The notes below the pieces were generated by a model. The model searched no databases, was not told the origin of the DNA, and saw only the letters and a list, made by a program, of their open reading frames with translations. 64,000 nucleotides of DNA, taken from contig JAJTEE010000003.1 in NCBI GenBank assembly GCA_021298215.1, positions 62,001-126,000 of the forward strand, given 5' to 3'. Below are positions 17,068 to 26,187 of the stretch, piece by piece. A program made the translations under genes and the position numbers. The DNA is from Alphaproteobacteria bacterium. Lineage in GTDB: Bacteria; Pseudomonadota; Alphaproteobacteria; Paracaedibacterales; CAITNM01. The first letter of the stretch is position 1. Each line of letters begins with the position of its first letter.

Positions 17068-18834
17068 TTGGCAGATTCTAGATCAAATCTTGTAGAATTC
17101 ATGCAAGCCTTTGACCGTATGGTCCCGGTAGACTCTGGTATTAATCCAGGTGAGACTTCCAAACCAAATCAAATTCCAGGCTGGATGGTTAAAATTCTTG
17201 ATTATACAGAATCTGCTATCGATAAGTTTACAGACTACAGTATTTTAAGGGGATTCTACGCAAAAACGTCGCGTGGTACGAGCTTATCTGGGAAAACAAA
17301 TGTTTTATCCTCTAATATTTTACGCCAAAGTCACGTCGTCTTATATATTCCTCGAGGGAATTTGCAAACAAAGCTGGAGAGCCACCTCTATCAATCAACA
17401 CCTATTACTAAAATTACTATCGTTAATATTGCAAAAATGAATGGTGTTATAGGAACTTTGCAAGAAATTGACTACGAACAGTGTTACGTACAGCAGATAG
17501 AGCCAGTTTTAGATTGGATCCTTGTTGAATTTAAAATTACCAAATATAGCAATACACTTTTTAAGTACGATACGGCCGGCAGATTGTTAGGGAAAGATAT
17601 GGCCTCAATGGATTATACGTTGAATCCAAAGATTGATGTCAGTATTTATCATGCCAATTCAAATGAAGAGGAAAATTCAGAACAAGAAGCTCCAGAAGAG
17701 ATAGATACTAACGATTCTGGAACTCAGTCTCAATCTGACCAAGGCAATTCTGGGGGTGATGATCAGGATGACGACGATCAGGATGGTCCGGCGGATGATG
17801 TTAGTGAAGATGAAGAGGATGGAGTGGATAGTCCTCCGCAACAAGAGAACTCGGCTATATCCGCCGTAAAGTCTTTAGTGGGTGAGGATAAGCAAGCGGT
17901 ACAAAATGCAGTAGATGATACTCTAGGAATAAGCGACGCAAAAGCTCAAGCGAAGCAAAAGTTGCAAGATGTGTTGAAAAATGAAATTAGCTCAGTTCTT
18001 TCCAAAAGTGGTGTAACTGGTTTGGGTGGCGGTGACTCAACTTCGAATGCCTCACCAGATAGTTCCTCCGGCGATATTGGTGGTGATGCAGGATCAAATA
18101 GTCAACAGAGCAGTGATGGTAGCTTAAGTAGCGGCGGTGGTGGCTCGAATGATGGCAGCGCCAGTTCAAATGCTGCCTCGAATAGTTCAGGTGGTGACCA
18201 GGGGGTTTCTTCTGATGGATCCAGTACTGGTGGTGCTGGAGGAGCAGGATCAAATAGTCAACAGAGCAGTGATGGTAGCTCAAGTAGCGGCGGTGGTGGC
18301 TCGAATGATGGCAGCGCCAGTTCAAATGCCGCCTCGAATAGTTCAGGTGGTGACCAGGGAGAGTCCTCTGCTGGATCCAGTACTGGTGGTGCTGGAGGGG
18401 CAGGCTCAAGCAGTCAACAAAGCAGTGATGGTAGCTCAAGTAGCGGCGGTGGCGGCTCGAATGATGGCAGCGCCAGTTCAAATGCCGCCTCGAATAGTTC
18501 AGGTGGTGACCAGGGAGAGTCCTCTGCTGGATCCAGCACTGGTGGTGCTGGAGGAGCAGGCTCAAGCAGTCAACAAAGCAGTGATGGTAGCTCAAGTAGC
18601 GGCGGTGGTGGCTCGAATGATGGTAGCGCCAGTTCAAATGCTGCCTCGAATGCCGCCTCGAATAGTTCAGGTGGTGACCAGGGAGAGTCCTCTGCTGGAT
18701 CCAGTACTGGTGGTGCCGGAGGGGGTTCTGGTAATGACATTGATAATTCTTTAAAAAAATCAAAAAAGAGCTTGCTTGATGATATTGTTAAGAAGGCAGA
18801 CAGCGGCGCAGGGAATTCAAATAATTCCGCCTAG
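17068..18834 (+). CDS. Ser/Gly-rich repeat protein with Hcp-like N-terminal region
   Basis: A 588-residue protein from a TTG start (an ATG at 17101 is an alternative). Residues 75-190 show a strand pattern like Hcp, the type VI secretion tube protein: a paired-strand region, then a YEQCYVQQIE strand, an ILVEFKITKYSN strand and YDTAGRLLG. This is judged by eye. Residues 195-260 are strongly acidic. Residues 343-553 are four near-identical 52-residue Ser/Gly/Asn units, followed by a Lys-rich tail. There is no signal peptide. The gene is alone; no type VI genes are visible in the window. Low-complexity linkers of this kind are common in surface or secreted proteins. Function uncertain. Confidence 0.55.
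   Translation: MADSRSNLVEFMQAFDRMVPVDSGINPGETSKPNQIPGWMVKILDYTESAIDKFTDYSILRGFYAKTSRGTSLSGKTNVLSSNILRQSHVVLYIPRGNLQTKLESHLYQSTPITKITIVNIAKMNGVIGTLQEIDYEQCYVQQIEPVLDWILVEFKITKYSNTLFKYDTAGRLLGKDMASMDYTLNPKIDVSIYHANSNEEENSEQEAPEEIDTNDSGTQSQSDQGNSGGDDQDDDDQDGPADDVSEDEEDGVDSPPQQENSAISAVKSLVGEDKQAVQNAVDDTLGISDAKAQAKQKLQDVLKNEISSVLSKSGVTGLGGGDSTSNASPDSSSGDIGGDAGSNSQQSSDGSLSSGGGGSNDGSASSNAASNSSGGDQGVSSDGSSTGGAGGAGSNSQQSSDGSSSSGGGGSNDGSASSNAASNSSGGDQGESSAGSSTGGAGGAGSSSQQSSDGSSSSGGGGSNDGSASSNAASNSSGGDQGESSAGSSTGGAGGAGSSSQQSSDGSSSSGGGGSNDGSASSNAASNAASNSSGGDQGESSAGSSTGGAGGGSGNDIDNSLKKSKKSLLDDIVKKADSGAGNSNNSA
18094..18726 (+). repeat. Four tandem 156-bp coding repeats
   Basis: Units begin at 18094, 18250, 18406 and 18562, each 156 bp (52 codons) with few substitutions. 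The last holds an extra 12-bp duplication giving AASNAASN. The near-identity at DNA level shows recent expansion, so copy number may vary between strains. Confidence 0.9.
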
Positions 18835-18860
18835 GAAATTAAAAAATATTTTTTAATTTC
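18835..18860. terminator. AT palindrome directly after the repeat protein
   Basis: A 26-bp perfect palindrome (13-bp arms beginning GAAATTAAAAAAT) starts right after the stop codon and contains a T-run. Probable terminator. Confidence 0.45.
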
Positions 18861-18900
18861 AAAATTAAAGTAAAGTGCTAGAATGGCGATCATTTAATTT

Positions 18901-21189
18901 GTGTTAAGTATGCGTATATTTCCCCAGAGCTTTATTCAGGGATTATTTTTAAGTCTAAAAGATTTGTATATTTTTTTAGCTGTAGTAGCTACTTTTTTAT
19001 CAATCTTAGCTCTTAAGAGTTATTATATTTTTGATAATTCGTTGAATGTTGCTTCACTACAGCTGACTAAAAACTGGTTGGGGTGGGGAGGAGCATATTT
19101 TGCGGATGCATGCTTTCAGGCGCTTGGAAAGTTTGCTTACGTAGTTCCTGTTATTTTTGGATTGTGCGCAATACGAGCGGTGATGAGTTATTTAGAGCGT
19201 CCCTTTTCTAATTCATTCATATTGTTTTTTTTAGGGCTGCCACAATTACTTTTGGCATGTACCTATTATCAAGCATTTTTTACAGGGAGTGGAAGGCTAC
19301 TTGGTGGAGCATTTGGCTTGGTGCTGCTAAGAAATTTTGAAAATTTTTTGTCAATTTATCAGATTAAAGAATGGGCAGATGAGTGCGTTTTCTTATTTAG
19401 CGTCTGTGGAATTTTTTGCACTGTAATGGGAATTGGAATTACACAAAGCCATTTGCGTGACATGAAAAATTTCTTTTATCGCTGCATTCAATGGATCAAT
19501 GGAAGAATGGCAGAAAAGAATAATAATACGCCGATACGTCAGATAAATATTCAGCAAAATGGAAAGGACGATATCAATACAAAAACAGTTCCTCTTTCTC
19601 AGCCTACATTTGTTCAATCTAACCTCCCTCTAAAAAATACCGGCTTAGAAAATGATCATCTTAAGGTCTTAAATAAAAAGGCAAGTAAGATGAGCTCAAC
19701 AAGGGCAGATGGGTATGTTCTACCTTCTATTGAGCTTCTTGATGATACGCAGCAAAAAAAGATAGTTCAGGATTCAGATTTATTACAACAACAAGCTGCG
19801 CAATTGATGGATGTATTACAGGAATTTGGCATTGATGGAGAAATTGCTAGTATTCGTTCAGGTCCAGTTGTTACGATGTATGAATTAAAGCCAGCAGCTG
19901 GAATAAAAACATCCAGAGTTATTGGTCTGGCCGATGACATAGCAAGATCAATGAGTGCTATCTCAGCACGCATAGCCACTGTTCCTGGACAAAATGTTAT
20001 AGGTATAGAGCTCCCAAATCCTAAAAGGCAAACTGTTTATATGCGAGATTTGTTGCTGCAAAATGAGTTTAAAAATACAGCGGCAGCACTACCTCTTATA
20101 TTAGGTCAAGATATTGTTGGAGTGCCTATTATTGCAGATTTAGCAAGAATGCCACATCTTTTAGTAGCAGGAACAACTGGATCAGGAAAATCTGTTTCGG
20201 TGAATGCGATGATTCTTTCAATATTGTTTAGGTTATCTCCAGAAGAGTGTCGTTTTATTATGATTGACCCGAAAATGTTAGAGCTTTCGGTTTATAATAA
20301 CATACCTCACCTTTTAACGCCTGTCGTAACAGAGCCTAAAAAAGCAATTGTTGCTTTGAAATGGGCAGTTAAAGAGATGGAAATTCGTTATCGTAATATG
20401 TCAAGGCTTGGTGTGCGCAATATTGATGGGTATAACGCGCGCTTAAAAGATGCTAAAGAAAAAGGCGAAATTATTTCAAGACGGGTCCAAACGGGATTTG
20501 ACCCAGATACAGGCCAGGCAATTTTTGAAAATCAGGTTCTTGATTTAAAGCCTTTGCCGTATATTATTGTGGTCATCGATGAGATGGCAGATTTGATGAT
20601 TGTTGCTGGGAAAGAAGTTGAGGCAGCAGTGCAGCGCTTAGCGCAAATGGCTCGTGCTGCTGGTATTCATATGATTATGGCAACACAGCGCCCATCTGTT
20701 GATGTGATCACAGGTACAATAAAAGCAAATTTTCCGACACGAATTAGCTTTCAAGTAACATCAAAAATTGATAGTCGCACGATTCTGGGTGAACAAGGAG
20801 CTGAACAACTATTAGGTCAAGGAGACATGCTTTATATGAGCGGAGCGGGTCGCGTGATGCGTGTTCATGGTCCTTTTATAAAAGATTCTGAAGTTGAGTC
20901 AGTTGTTGCTTTCTTGAAAGAATATGGAGAGCCTTCCTATGTTCAAGCTGTTACTATCGATACAGATGATACTTTTTCTGCAAGTGAAGGTGGAGAAGAA
21001 TCAAATGATCCTTTGTTCAATCAAGCAGTTGAGTTGATTAAACGCGAAAATAAAATTTCTACAAGTTTTATCCAGCGTCATTTCCAAATAGGATACAATA
21101 AAGCGGCTCGTATCGTAGAGCAGATGGAAAAGCAGGGTATTGTTAGTGCTGCTAATCATCAGGGTAAGCGAGAAATACTTGTATCTTAA
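18901..21189 (+). CDS. ftsK: DNA translocase FtsK
   Basis: Septum-located DNA pump that clears the terminus and activates XerCD. It has four N-terminal membrane segments (within residues 1-190), a short linker, then the motor: Walker A VAGTTGSGKSVSVN near 422, Walker B YIIVVIDEMADLM near 558, MATQRPSVDVITG and RISFQVTSKIDSRTILGE. The C-terminal 60 residues form the gamma winged helix that reads KOPS. The GTG at 18901 or the ATG at 18910 may be used. At 762 residues, the linker is short as in most alphaproteobacteria. Confidence 0.95.
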   Translation: MLSMRIFPQSFIQGLFLSLKDLYIFLAVVATFLSILALKSYYIFDNSLNVASLQLTKNWLGWGGAYFADACFQALGKFAYVVPVIFGLCAIRAVMSYLERPFSNSFILFFLGLPQLLLACTYYQAFFTGSGRLLGGAFGLVLLRNFENFLSIYQIKEWADECVFLFSVCGIFCTVMGIGITQSHLRDMKNFFYRCIQWINGRMAEKNNNTPIRQINIQQNGKDDINTKTVPLSQPTFVQSNLPLKNTGLENDHLKVLNKKASKMSSTRADGYVLPSIELLDDTQQKKIVQDSDLLQQQAAQLMDVLQEFGIDGEIASIRSGPVVTMYELKPAAGIKTSRVIGLADDIARSMSAISARIATVPGQNVIGIELPNPKRQTVYMRDLLLQNEFKNTAAALPLILGQDIVGVPIIADLARMPHLLVAGTTGSGKSVSVNAMILSILFRLSPEECRFIMIDPKMLELSVYNNIPHLLTPVVTEPKKAIVALKWAVKEMEIRYRNMSRLGVRNIDGYNARLKDAKEKGEIISRRVQTGFDPDTGQAIFENQVLDLKPLPYIIVVIDEMADLMIVAGKEVEAAVQRLAQMARAAGIHMIMATQRPSVDVITGTIKANFPTRISFQVTSKIDSRTILGEQGAEQLLGQGDMLYMSGAGRVMRVHGPFIKDSEVESVVAFLKEYGEPSYVQAVTIDTDDTFSASEGGEESNDPLFNQAVELIKRENKISTSFIQRHFQIGYNKAARIVEQMEKQGIVSAANHQGKREILVS

Positions 21190-21272
21190 GCGCATTTCAG
21201 GTATATTAAACATGAGCCTTAAGTGGTTTTAACGTTGTATTTAACTTAAAAAGATGTGGTTACGTAAGATAC

Positions 21273-21878
21273 ATGAGAGACGATTTTAGTCAAGCTAATC
21301 GATCACAAGTAACAGTGAGTTTTATGCCTCCAAAAACTATTGTTTTGGTGGGATTGATGGGTAGCGGAAAAACAAGTATTGGAAAGCGCTTAGCGAATAG
21401 ATTAGAGCTTTCATTTTATGACTCCGATATTGAAGTAGAGCAAGCGGCTGGATATCCTATCAAAGAAATTTATGAAATTTTCGGAGAGCAGTCTTTCCTA
21501 GATGGTGAGCAACGCGTTATTAAGCGTTTACTTGATCAGCCAACACATGTTTTGGCAACAGGCGGCGGATCATTTGCGTATGAGCAAACACGCAAAATTG
21601 TAAAAGAAAAAGCAATTTCTGTGTGGTTGAAAGCAGACATTGAAACCTTAGTCGCTCGTGTTTCAAGGCGTACGGATCGCCCAATGTTTACGGATTCAAA
21701 CCATCGTGAAGTTTTAGAGAAGCTTATTGAAGAACGCTATCCTGTATTTGCTGAAGCGGATGTGCATGTGCAAACTTTAGATGAACCTACGAATGCAACT
21801 GTTGATAGAGTCATTCAAGCAATGAGTGAATTTATTCGGGCGAAATATCCAAATTATTATGTTTTGAAATCTGTATAA
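21273..21878 (+). CDS. aroK: Shikimate kinase
   Basis: Phosphorylates shikimate in the chorismate pathway. P-loop GLMGSGKTSIG (residues 31-41), the shikimate-binding Asp in FYDSD, ATGGGSFAY and the lid arginine segment R-RTDRPMF are all present. At 201 residues it is slightly long because of an N-terminal extension. In many alphaproteobacteria aroB follows; here it does not. Confidence 0.92.
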   Translation: MRDDFSQANRSQVTVSFMPPKTIVLVGLMGSGKTSIGKRLANRLELSFYDSDIEVEQAAGYPIKEIYEIFGEQSFLDGEQRVIKRLLDQPTHVLATGGGSFAYEQTRKIVKEKAISVWLKADIETLVARVSRRTDRPMFTDSNHREVLEKLIEERYPVFAEADVHVQTLDEPTNATVDRVIQAMSEFIRAKYPNYYVLKSV

Positions 21879-21912
21879 AAAGAGCTATCCTTTAGATCTT
21901 GAGGGAGAGGAT

Positions 21913-22449
21913 ATGTTTTTCAAGAAGATTTTTTGCACCATAGCTCTTTTAACAACGATTTTCGGTGGTATGGCGCCTTCTTCAGAGTCAAAAAAATATA
22001 TATTAGAAAGCCTTAAGCACTTAAGAGAGCTTGTGGAGAAAAAAAAATCTGTAAAACAGCAGCAATTGGAATTGAATGACCTTTTTGATGGCTATGTGGA
22101 TGATGCTAGGCAGTTGCTTGAAGACTGTGATAAACAAAGCGTAGAGCAAACAGCTAATGAAGAAACGGTGAAACAGATTGGTCAATACATAGCAATTCTT
22201 CAAAAACTTTTATCTATCATGAATAGCTCTGCACCAGAACCCCTTGAGTCTTTCTGCATTTCACAAAAAAGTGATGAGTTATGGGGTAGTGTGTGTGGTG
22301 ACCGCCCAACAAAGCGGGTTTTGCGAAAAGATATTTTATTTAAAGAAGAGAATCCAATGGATAAGAAGAAAATAGATCCTGAATTTCTTTCTTCTCATGC
22401 AGTTCAGCATTTGGGAGATGAAGAAGCACAAATAGGGTTGGAGCGATAA
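21913..22449 (+). CDS. Small secreted helical protein, unknown
   Basis: A 178-residue protein with a signal peptide (residues 1-20) and a helical middle (residues 27-110) rich in Lys, Glu and Gln. No known motif. GAGGGAGAGG directly precedes the ATG, a strong ribosome site. It lies exactly where aroB usually stands and its stop overlaps the next start (TAATG), so it is translated with the CNNM gene. Function unknown. Confidence 0.6.
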   Translation: MFFKKIFCTIALLTTIFGGMAPSSESKKYILESLKHLRELVEKKKSVKQQQLELNDLFDGYVDDARQLLEDCDKQSVEQTANEETVKQIGQYIAILQKLLSIMNSSAPEPLESFCISQKSDELWGSVCGDRPTKRVLRKDILFKEENPMDKKKIDPEFLSSHAVQHLGDEEAQIGLER

Positions 22450-23744
22450 TGATTACTCTCGGAATTTTATTTTTTGTTTTACTTTTATGTTCCTCCTTTT
22501 TCTCAGCTTCTGAAACGGCTATTACTTTTGCGTCACGTCCCAAATTGCATCAGCTTGCAAAGGCAGGCAATAAATCAGCCAAGATTATTCGTGATTTGCA
22601 GCAGCATCTCAGCTTAGTTGTTAGTGCAGTTTTAGCCTACAATACACTTTTAAACGCTGCGATAGCTTCTGTTTTAGCAAGTTTGTCCTTTGATTTGTTT
22701 GGAGATAATTCAACAATTGCAGCGGTTGTATCTTCCGTTGTAACCGGTGCTATCGTTTTGGTTTTTGCTGAAATGTTGCCTAAAACATTGGCGATACAGG
22801 ATACTATTCGCTTCTTAATGTTTGCTGCTCCCGGAATTCGCTTCTTCTATAATCTCTTTTTGCCTCTTAATAAGGCTTTATCCTTTTTTGTAACATTTAT
22901 AATGAGAGTGTTCGGTCTTAAGGTAAAAGCTGAAGATCACCAAGCTAAAATGGAAGAATTGCGAGGTGCTATCGATATGCACGATATCCCAGGTCAAGAT
23001 ACGCCTCATGAAAAAGCTATGTTAAAAAGCATTTTGGATTTAGGGACAGTGCAAGTTTCTGAAATCATGGTACATCGTCAAAATGTTACGATGGTTAATG
23101 CCGATGATTCCCCAACAGAGATTGTGGATCAAGTTCTTGCCTGCCCTTTTACACGTTTGCCTTTATGGCAAGGTAACCCTGACAATATAGTTGGCGTGAT
23201 TAATACAAAAGCTTTGTTACGTGCTGTGCGTGCTCACTCTGGTTCGTTAGACGACTTAAATATTTTGGATATTGCGCACAAACCTTGGTTTACACCAGAA
23301 AGTACGGATCTTTTAGATCAGCTTCATGCCTTTCGTCAGCGCCGGGAGCATTTTGCTTTGGTTGTCGATGAATATGGAGCGTTGATGGGAATCGTGACGC
23401 TTGAAGATGTATTAGAAGAAATTGTTGGAGATATTGCCGATGAACACGATGTTAACGTTCGTGGTGTAAGGCCACAACTTGATGGAAGTTATGTGGTTTA
23501 TGGCAGTGTTACAATACGTGATTTGAATCGTCAATTCGATTGGGAATTACCTGACGATGTTGCTGCAACTCTTGCGGGACTTCTGATTATTCAATTTAGA
23601 GTATTGCCTACTGTTGGACAGATATTTAATTGGAGGGGATTTCGTTTTGAGATTTTAAGGCGTCAACGCAACCAAATAACGCTTGTTAAAGTAACGCCTC
23701 CACCTCCATCTTCTTCTCAATCGATTGGTAGTATTGAAGCTTGA
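22449..23744 (+). CDS. CNNM/CorC-type membrane protein with CBS domains
   Basis: Order of domains: DUF21 membrane region with four segments (residues 1-140), a CBS pair (about 200-330; VSEIMVHR and ALVVDEYGALMGIVTLEDVLEEIVGDI) and a C-terminal CorC_HlyC domain (about 345-420). Such proteins are linked to magnesium or cobalt export and were once called hemolysins. The overlapping start ties it to the small secreted protein upstream. Confidence 0.88.
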   Translation: MITLGILFFVLLLCSSFFSASETAITFASRPKLHQLAKAGNKSAKIIRDLQQHLSLVVSAVLAYNTLLNAAIASVLASLSFDLFGDNSTIAAVVSSVVTGAIVLVFAEMLPKTLAIQDTIRFLMFAAPGIRFFYNLFLPLNKALSFFVTFIMRVFGLKVKAEDHQAKMEELRGAIDMHDIPGQDTPHEKAMLKSILDLGTVQVSEIMVHRQNVTMVNADDSPTEIVDQVLACPFTRLPLWQGNPDNIVGVINTKALLRAVRAHSGSLDDLNILDIAHKPWFTPESTDLLDQLHAFRQRREHFALVVDEYGALMGIVTLEDVLEEIVGDIADEHDVNVRGVRPQLDGSYVVYGSVTIRDLNRQFDWELPDDVAATLAGLLIIQFRVLPTVGQIFNWRGFRFEILRRQRNQITLVKVTPPPPSSSQSIGSIEA

Positions 23745-23866
23745 GTCATTCCTGCAGAGGGTATTAACAAAGGCTTTTTACTGTTTTGCATTTCATTGTT
23801 TTGGATTTTGTAAGCTGCAACGGAAAGTGCAGTTGAAATTGTTAAAATCGTGATAAATTGTAGCAT
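23717..23866 (-). CDS. 49-residue single-span membrane peptide
   Basis: A short frame with AGAGGA just upstream of the ATG at 23866. The first 18 residues (MLQFITILTISTALSVAA) form a hydrophobic segment, followed by a polar tail rich in Lys, Asn and Gln. Its last 28 bases overlap the CNNM gene tail to tail. The ribosome site and signal-like N-terminus argue for a real gene; there is no homology evidence. Confidence 0.4.
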   Translation of the reverse strand: MLQFITILTISTALSVAAYKIQNNEMQNSKKPLLIPSAGMTQASILPID

Positions 23867-24010
23867 TGCATCCTCTTTTATTTTTTGTATGATTTAACTC
23901 TGCCATGCAAATTCCTAAGAGAAAGTTAATAGAAATTTTTTTTATATTATTCTTGAAATTGCCTAGAAAGTTGTACGCAAAACTTATACAGTTAGGAGGG
24001 CAGGAGATTT

Positions 24011-24658
24011 ATGTTTATCACTTTTGAAGGCGGCGAAGGTACCGGGAAAAGCACCCAAGCCCTGATTTTGGCAGATATTTTAAAAAAATATAATATCGAT
24101 GTGGTGTTAACGCGTGAACCTGGTGGCAGTCCTGGCGCTGAAATTATTCGAAATTTATTGGTAACAGGCTCTGTCGATCGTTGGTCAAATATGAGTGAAG
24201 TTCTATTAATGTACGCAGCGCGCTCAGACCACTGGCAAAATACCATTAAGCCTGCTCTTGATAATGGTAGTTGGGTCTTATGTGATAGATTTGCAGATTC
24301 AACAATCGCGTACCAAGGGTATGGACGTGGTGTAAATCAAGATTTTTTAAAATTATTATACAATTATGTTATTGGTGATATTGAGCCAGACCTCACTTTT
24401 GTTTTTGACCTCGATGTAGAAGAAGGTATTAAACGGGCGACGGCACGTATGGAAGGCAACGTTGTGGTGGAAGGACGTTTCGAGGCAATGGATTTGAGTT
24501 TTCATAAAAGGATTCGTTCAGGTTTTTTAGAGATTGCTAAAAATAATAAAAGATGTGTTTTGATAAATGCGGATGCACATCCAAAAGTTATTCATCGCCA
24601 AATCATGGATGAATTACAGGAAAGGAAAGTGTTGCCATGGAAAAATCTCCCTGCGTGA
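24011..24658 (+). CDS. tmk: Thymidylate kinase
   Basis: Makes dTDP from dTMP. P-loop FEGGEGTGKSTQ (residues 4-15), the EPGGSPGAE motif that binds dTMP, DRFADSTIAYQG and the later RFE lid region are present. At 215 residues it is the normal size. GGAGGG stands 10 bases before the ATG. It overlaps the next gene by 22 bp. Confidence 0.94.
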   Translation: MFITFEGGEGTGKSTQALILADILKKYNIDVVLTREPGGSPGAEIIRNLLVTGSVDRWSNMSEVLLMYAARSDHWQNTIKPALDNGSWVLCDRFADSTIAYQGYGRGVNQDFLKLLYNYVIGDIEPDLTFVFDLDVEEGIKRATARMEGNVVVEGRFEAMDLSFHKRIRSGFLEIAKNNKRCVLINADAHPKVIHRQIMDELQERKVLPWKNLPA

Positions 24659-24831
24659 GGATTTGTGCACTAAATGCCGATAGAGTTTGCATTGGCTGCG
24701 GACGTAATGCTTATGAAATTCAGAATTGGTCTAATTTTTCTGATGAAATTAAGAAACTCGTTAAGGAAAGATTAGCAAGTCGTCTTGAGGTAATGCTAGC
24801 TGAATTGCGCAAAAATAAGCTGGATAAATGA
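24637..24831 (+). CDS. DUF1289 small cysteine protein
   Basis: A 64-residue protein with the DUF1289 pattern: SPCVRIC---ADRVCIGCGR, with four cysteines at about residues 6, 10, 18 and 21 that probably bind a metal or Fe-S cluster, then a W and helix. The family role is unknown. It overlaps tmk upstream and the next gene by 4 bp (ATGA). Confidence 0.8.
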   Translation: MEKSPCVRICALNADRVCIGCGRNAYEIQNWSNFSDEIKKLVKERLASRLEVMLAELRKNKLDK

Positions 24832-25211
24832 TCTCAACGCTTTGGCTTTTAGCTGAATTTCTTTTGATTTCAGTTATTGCATGGCAAGATTGGAAAGATA
24901 GACAAGTCAGCCTAGGCTTTGTCTGTCCTCTGTTAATAAGTTTAATGTTGAGGCAATCCTACTCTTTCCATTCTTTGACGATGCTTCTTCTTTTAGCGAT
25001 ATATCGATGGTTTCGAAGGGGTAGTATCCAGATCGTTGACTTGGTGTTATTTAGCACAGGCGCAGGCTGCTTTTCATTAGATATACTACCTATTTATTGT
25101 ATGGTAACGGCAGGTGTTCTAATAATTTTTTCTAAAATCCTTAAGGATCAGCAATTACCCTTTGTAACCGCTTGGGCCATTAGTTTTTTGGGATTATTTT
25201 ATAGCTTGTGA
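24828..25211 (+). CDS. Membrane protein resembling a small A24 prepilin peptidase
   Basis: A 127-residue membrane protein with about four hydrophobic segments. AWQDWKDRQVS near residue 20 resembles the first catalytic Asp region of A24 peptidases (D-R-I-P-N); IQIVDLVLFSTGAG near 70 could be the second Asp region (G-GD) but lacks the Gly-Gly. If a peptidase, it is reduced and may be inactive. The overlap with DUF1289 suggests joint translation. Confidence 0.45.
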   Translation: MISTLWLLAEFLLISVIAWQDWKDRQVSLGFVCPLLISLMLRQSYSFHSLTMLLLLAIYRWFRRGSIQIVDLVLFSTGAGCFSLDILPIYCMVTAGVLIIFSKILKDQQLPFVTAWAISFLGLFYSL

Positions 25212-25242
25212 AAGAGCCGAATAAAAATTTCAAGGCTGCTTT

Positions 25243-25368
25243 ATGGATGATAATTTTTTTAAAAAATTTTTTGCTTATACTGCAAGAAAAAGCAGAAAGA
25301 AACTATATAATTATATAGGTAATTTTAAAATTTTAGATAATCATACAGTTAAAATAGAGAAAGCATAA
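25243..25368 (+). CDS. Possible 41-residue basic peptide
   Basis: A short frame (MDDNFFKKFFAYTARKSRKK at its start) with AAGG and a 7-base spacer before the ATG. It lies in the 352-bp gap before luxI. The composition is Lys/Phe-rich, which is also what random AT-rich sequence gives, so only the ribosome site supports it. The remaining gap 25369-25564 is AT-rich with no gene seen; it must hold the luxI promoter, but I see no clear lux box there. Confidence 0.3.
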   Translation: MDDNFFKKFFAYTARKSRKKLYNYIGNFKILDNHTVKIEKA

Positions 25369-25564
25369 ATTTCTTCTTTTTTAATCCTGAGTATTGCTTT
25401 TTGAGAATTATTATTATTAAAAAAAATTTTTATTTAATTTTAGGTATTATTTTTGTCTATACAAAGATATATCTCTAAATCATTTTCCCTATATATAAAA
25501 GCAGTTGAAAAGATCGGCATCTATCACTAGATATAGCGTATTAATAAACAATAATAGGTATTTT

Positions 25565-26173
25565 ATGGTTTATCTAATTACTCCTAATGATTACGCGACG
25601 CATCGAGAAGATTTGGATGCAATGTATCGACTACGACACAAGGTATTTTTTGAAAAGTTAAACTGGCAGGTAAAAAGCCAGGATGGCATGGAAAAAGATG
25701 AGTACGATGAGAACTATACCTATTATTTGATTTATAAAGATAAGAATAATGTGGTACGAGGCTGTCACCGGTATATTCCGATGAATAATCCATGTATGTT
25801 CGATGGTCCATTTGAATTTGCATTTCCAGATCTAAAAAAATATAAGAATGCAAAATATTGGGAAGCGAGTCGCCTGGCTGTAGATTTTAATTTTGATGCG
25901 GAGTACACAAAGGATGATGCGAAGAATGTTTGTGTTAGAATTTTTGCAGCATCTGTTCTGTTGGGTTTGGATGCAGATGTTAAGGGATTTATAACGCTTT
26001 CTTACCCGTCAGTGATAAAAATTGTTTCTCGCTATTTTAAAACATCACGTTTAGAAAGAAGTTCAGTAAATGGTGAAGAGATACATGTTACGAAGTATAT
26101 ACCTACAACTGAAGCATATGATAACCTCACAAAAGGCCTAAATTTAGTTAATGCTCTTCCTTGGCAAAGCTAG
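25565..26173 (+). CDS. Acyl-homoserine-lactone synthase (LuxI family)
   Basis: Makes the AHL quorum-sensing signal from SAM and an acyl-ACP or acyl-CoA. With the ATG at 25565 (AGG six bases upstream) every conserved LuxI residue falls on its textbook number: Arg24, Phe28, Trp34, Asp45, Asp48, Arg69, Glu100 and Arg103. The protein has 202 residues, the normal length, so the in-frame TTG at 25505 is rejected. A lux-box palindrome lies 14 bp after the stop and three LuxR-type genes follow. The enzyme should be active; acyl chain length is unknown. Confidence 0.93.
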   Translation: MVYLITPNDYATHREDLDAMYRLRHKVFFEKLNWQVKSQDGMEKDEYDENYTYYLIYKDKNNVVRGCHRYIPMNNPCMFDGPFEFAFPDLKKYKNAKYWEASRLAVDFNFDAEYTKDDAKNVCVRIFAASVLLGLDADVKGFITLSYPSVIKIVSRYFKTSRLERSSVNGEEIHVTKYIPTTEAYDNLTKGLNLVNALPWQS

Positions 26174-26187
26174 ATAATTAGGAATTT

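Noticed and set aside
18094-18726. Regular repeats that might be a CRISPR array
   Set aside because: Units are 156 bp, without short repeats separated by unique spacers, and lie inside one open reading frame. No cas gene is present.
17987-18763. 258-codon reverse frame and a 205-codon frame (18137-18754) over the Ser/Gly repeats
   Set aside because: Both are shadows created by the repetitive, stop-poor coding repeats of the forward gene; their composition (His/Gln/Arg or Val/Met) is what those codons give in other frames.
24828-25211. Functional prepilin peptidase call
   Set aside because: The second catalytic Asp lacks its Gly-rich context and no pilin genes are near; reported only as a resembling membrane protein.
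25280-25295. CTG-N10-CAG palindrome as a lux box for luxI
   Set aside because: Only six to eight defined bases fit, it lies 270 bp from the luxI start and within a possible small gene.
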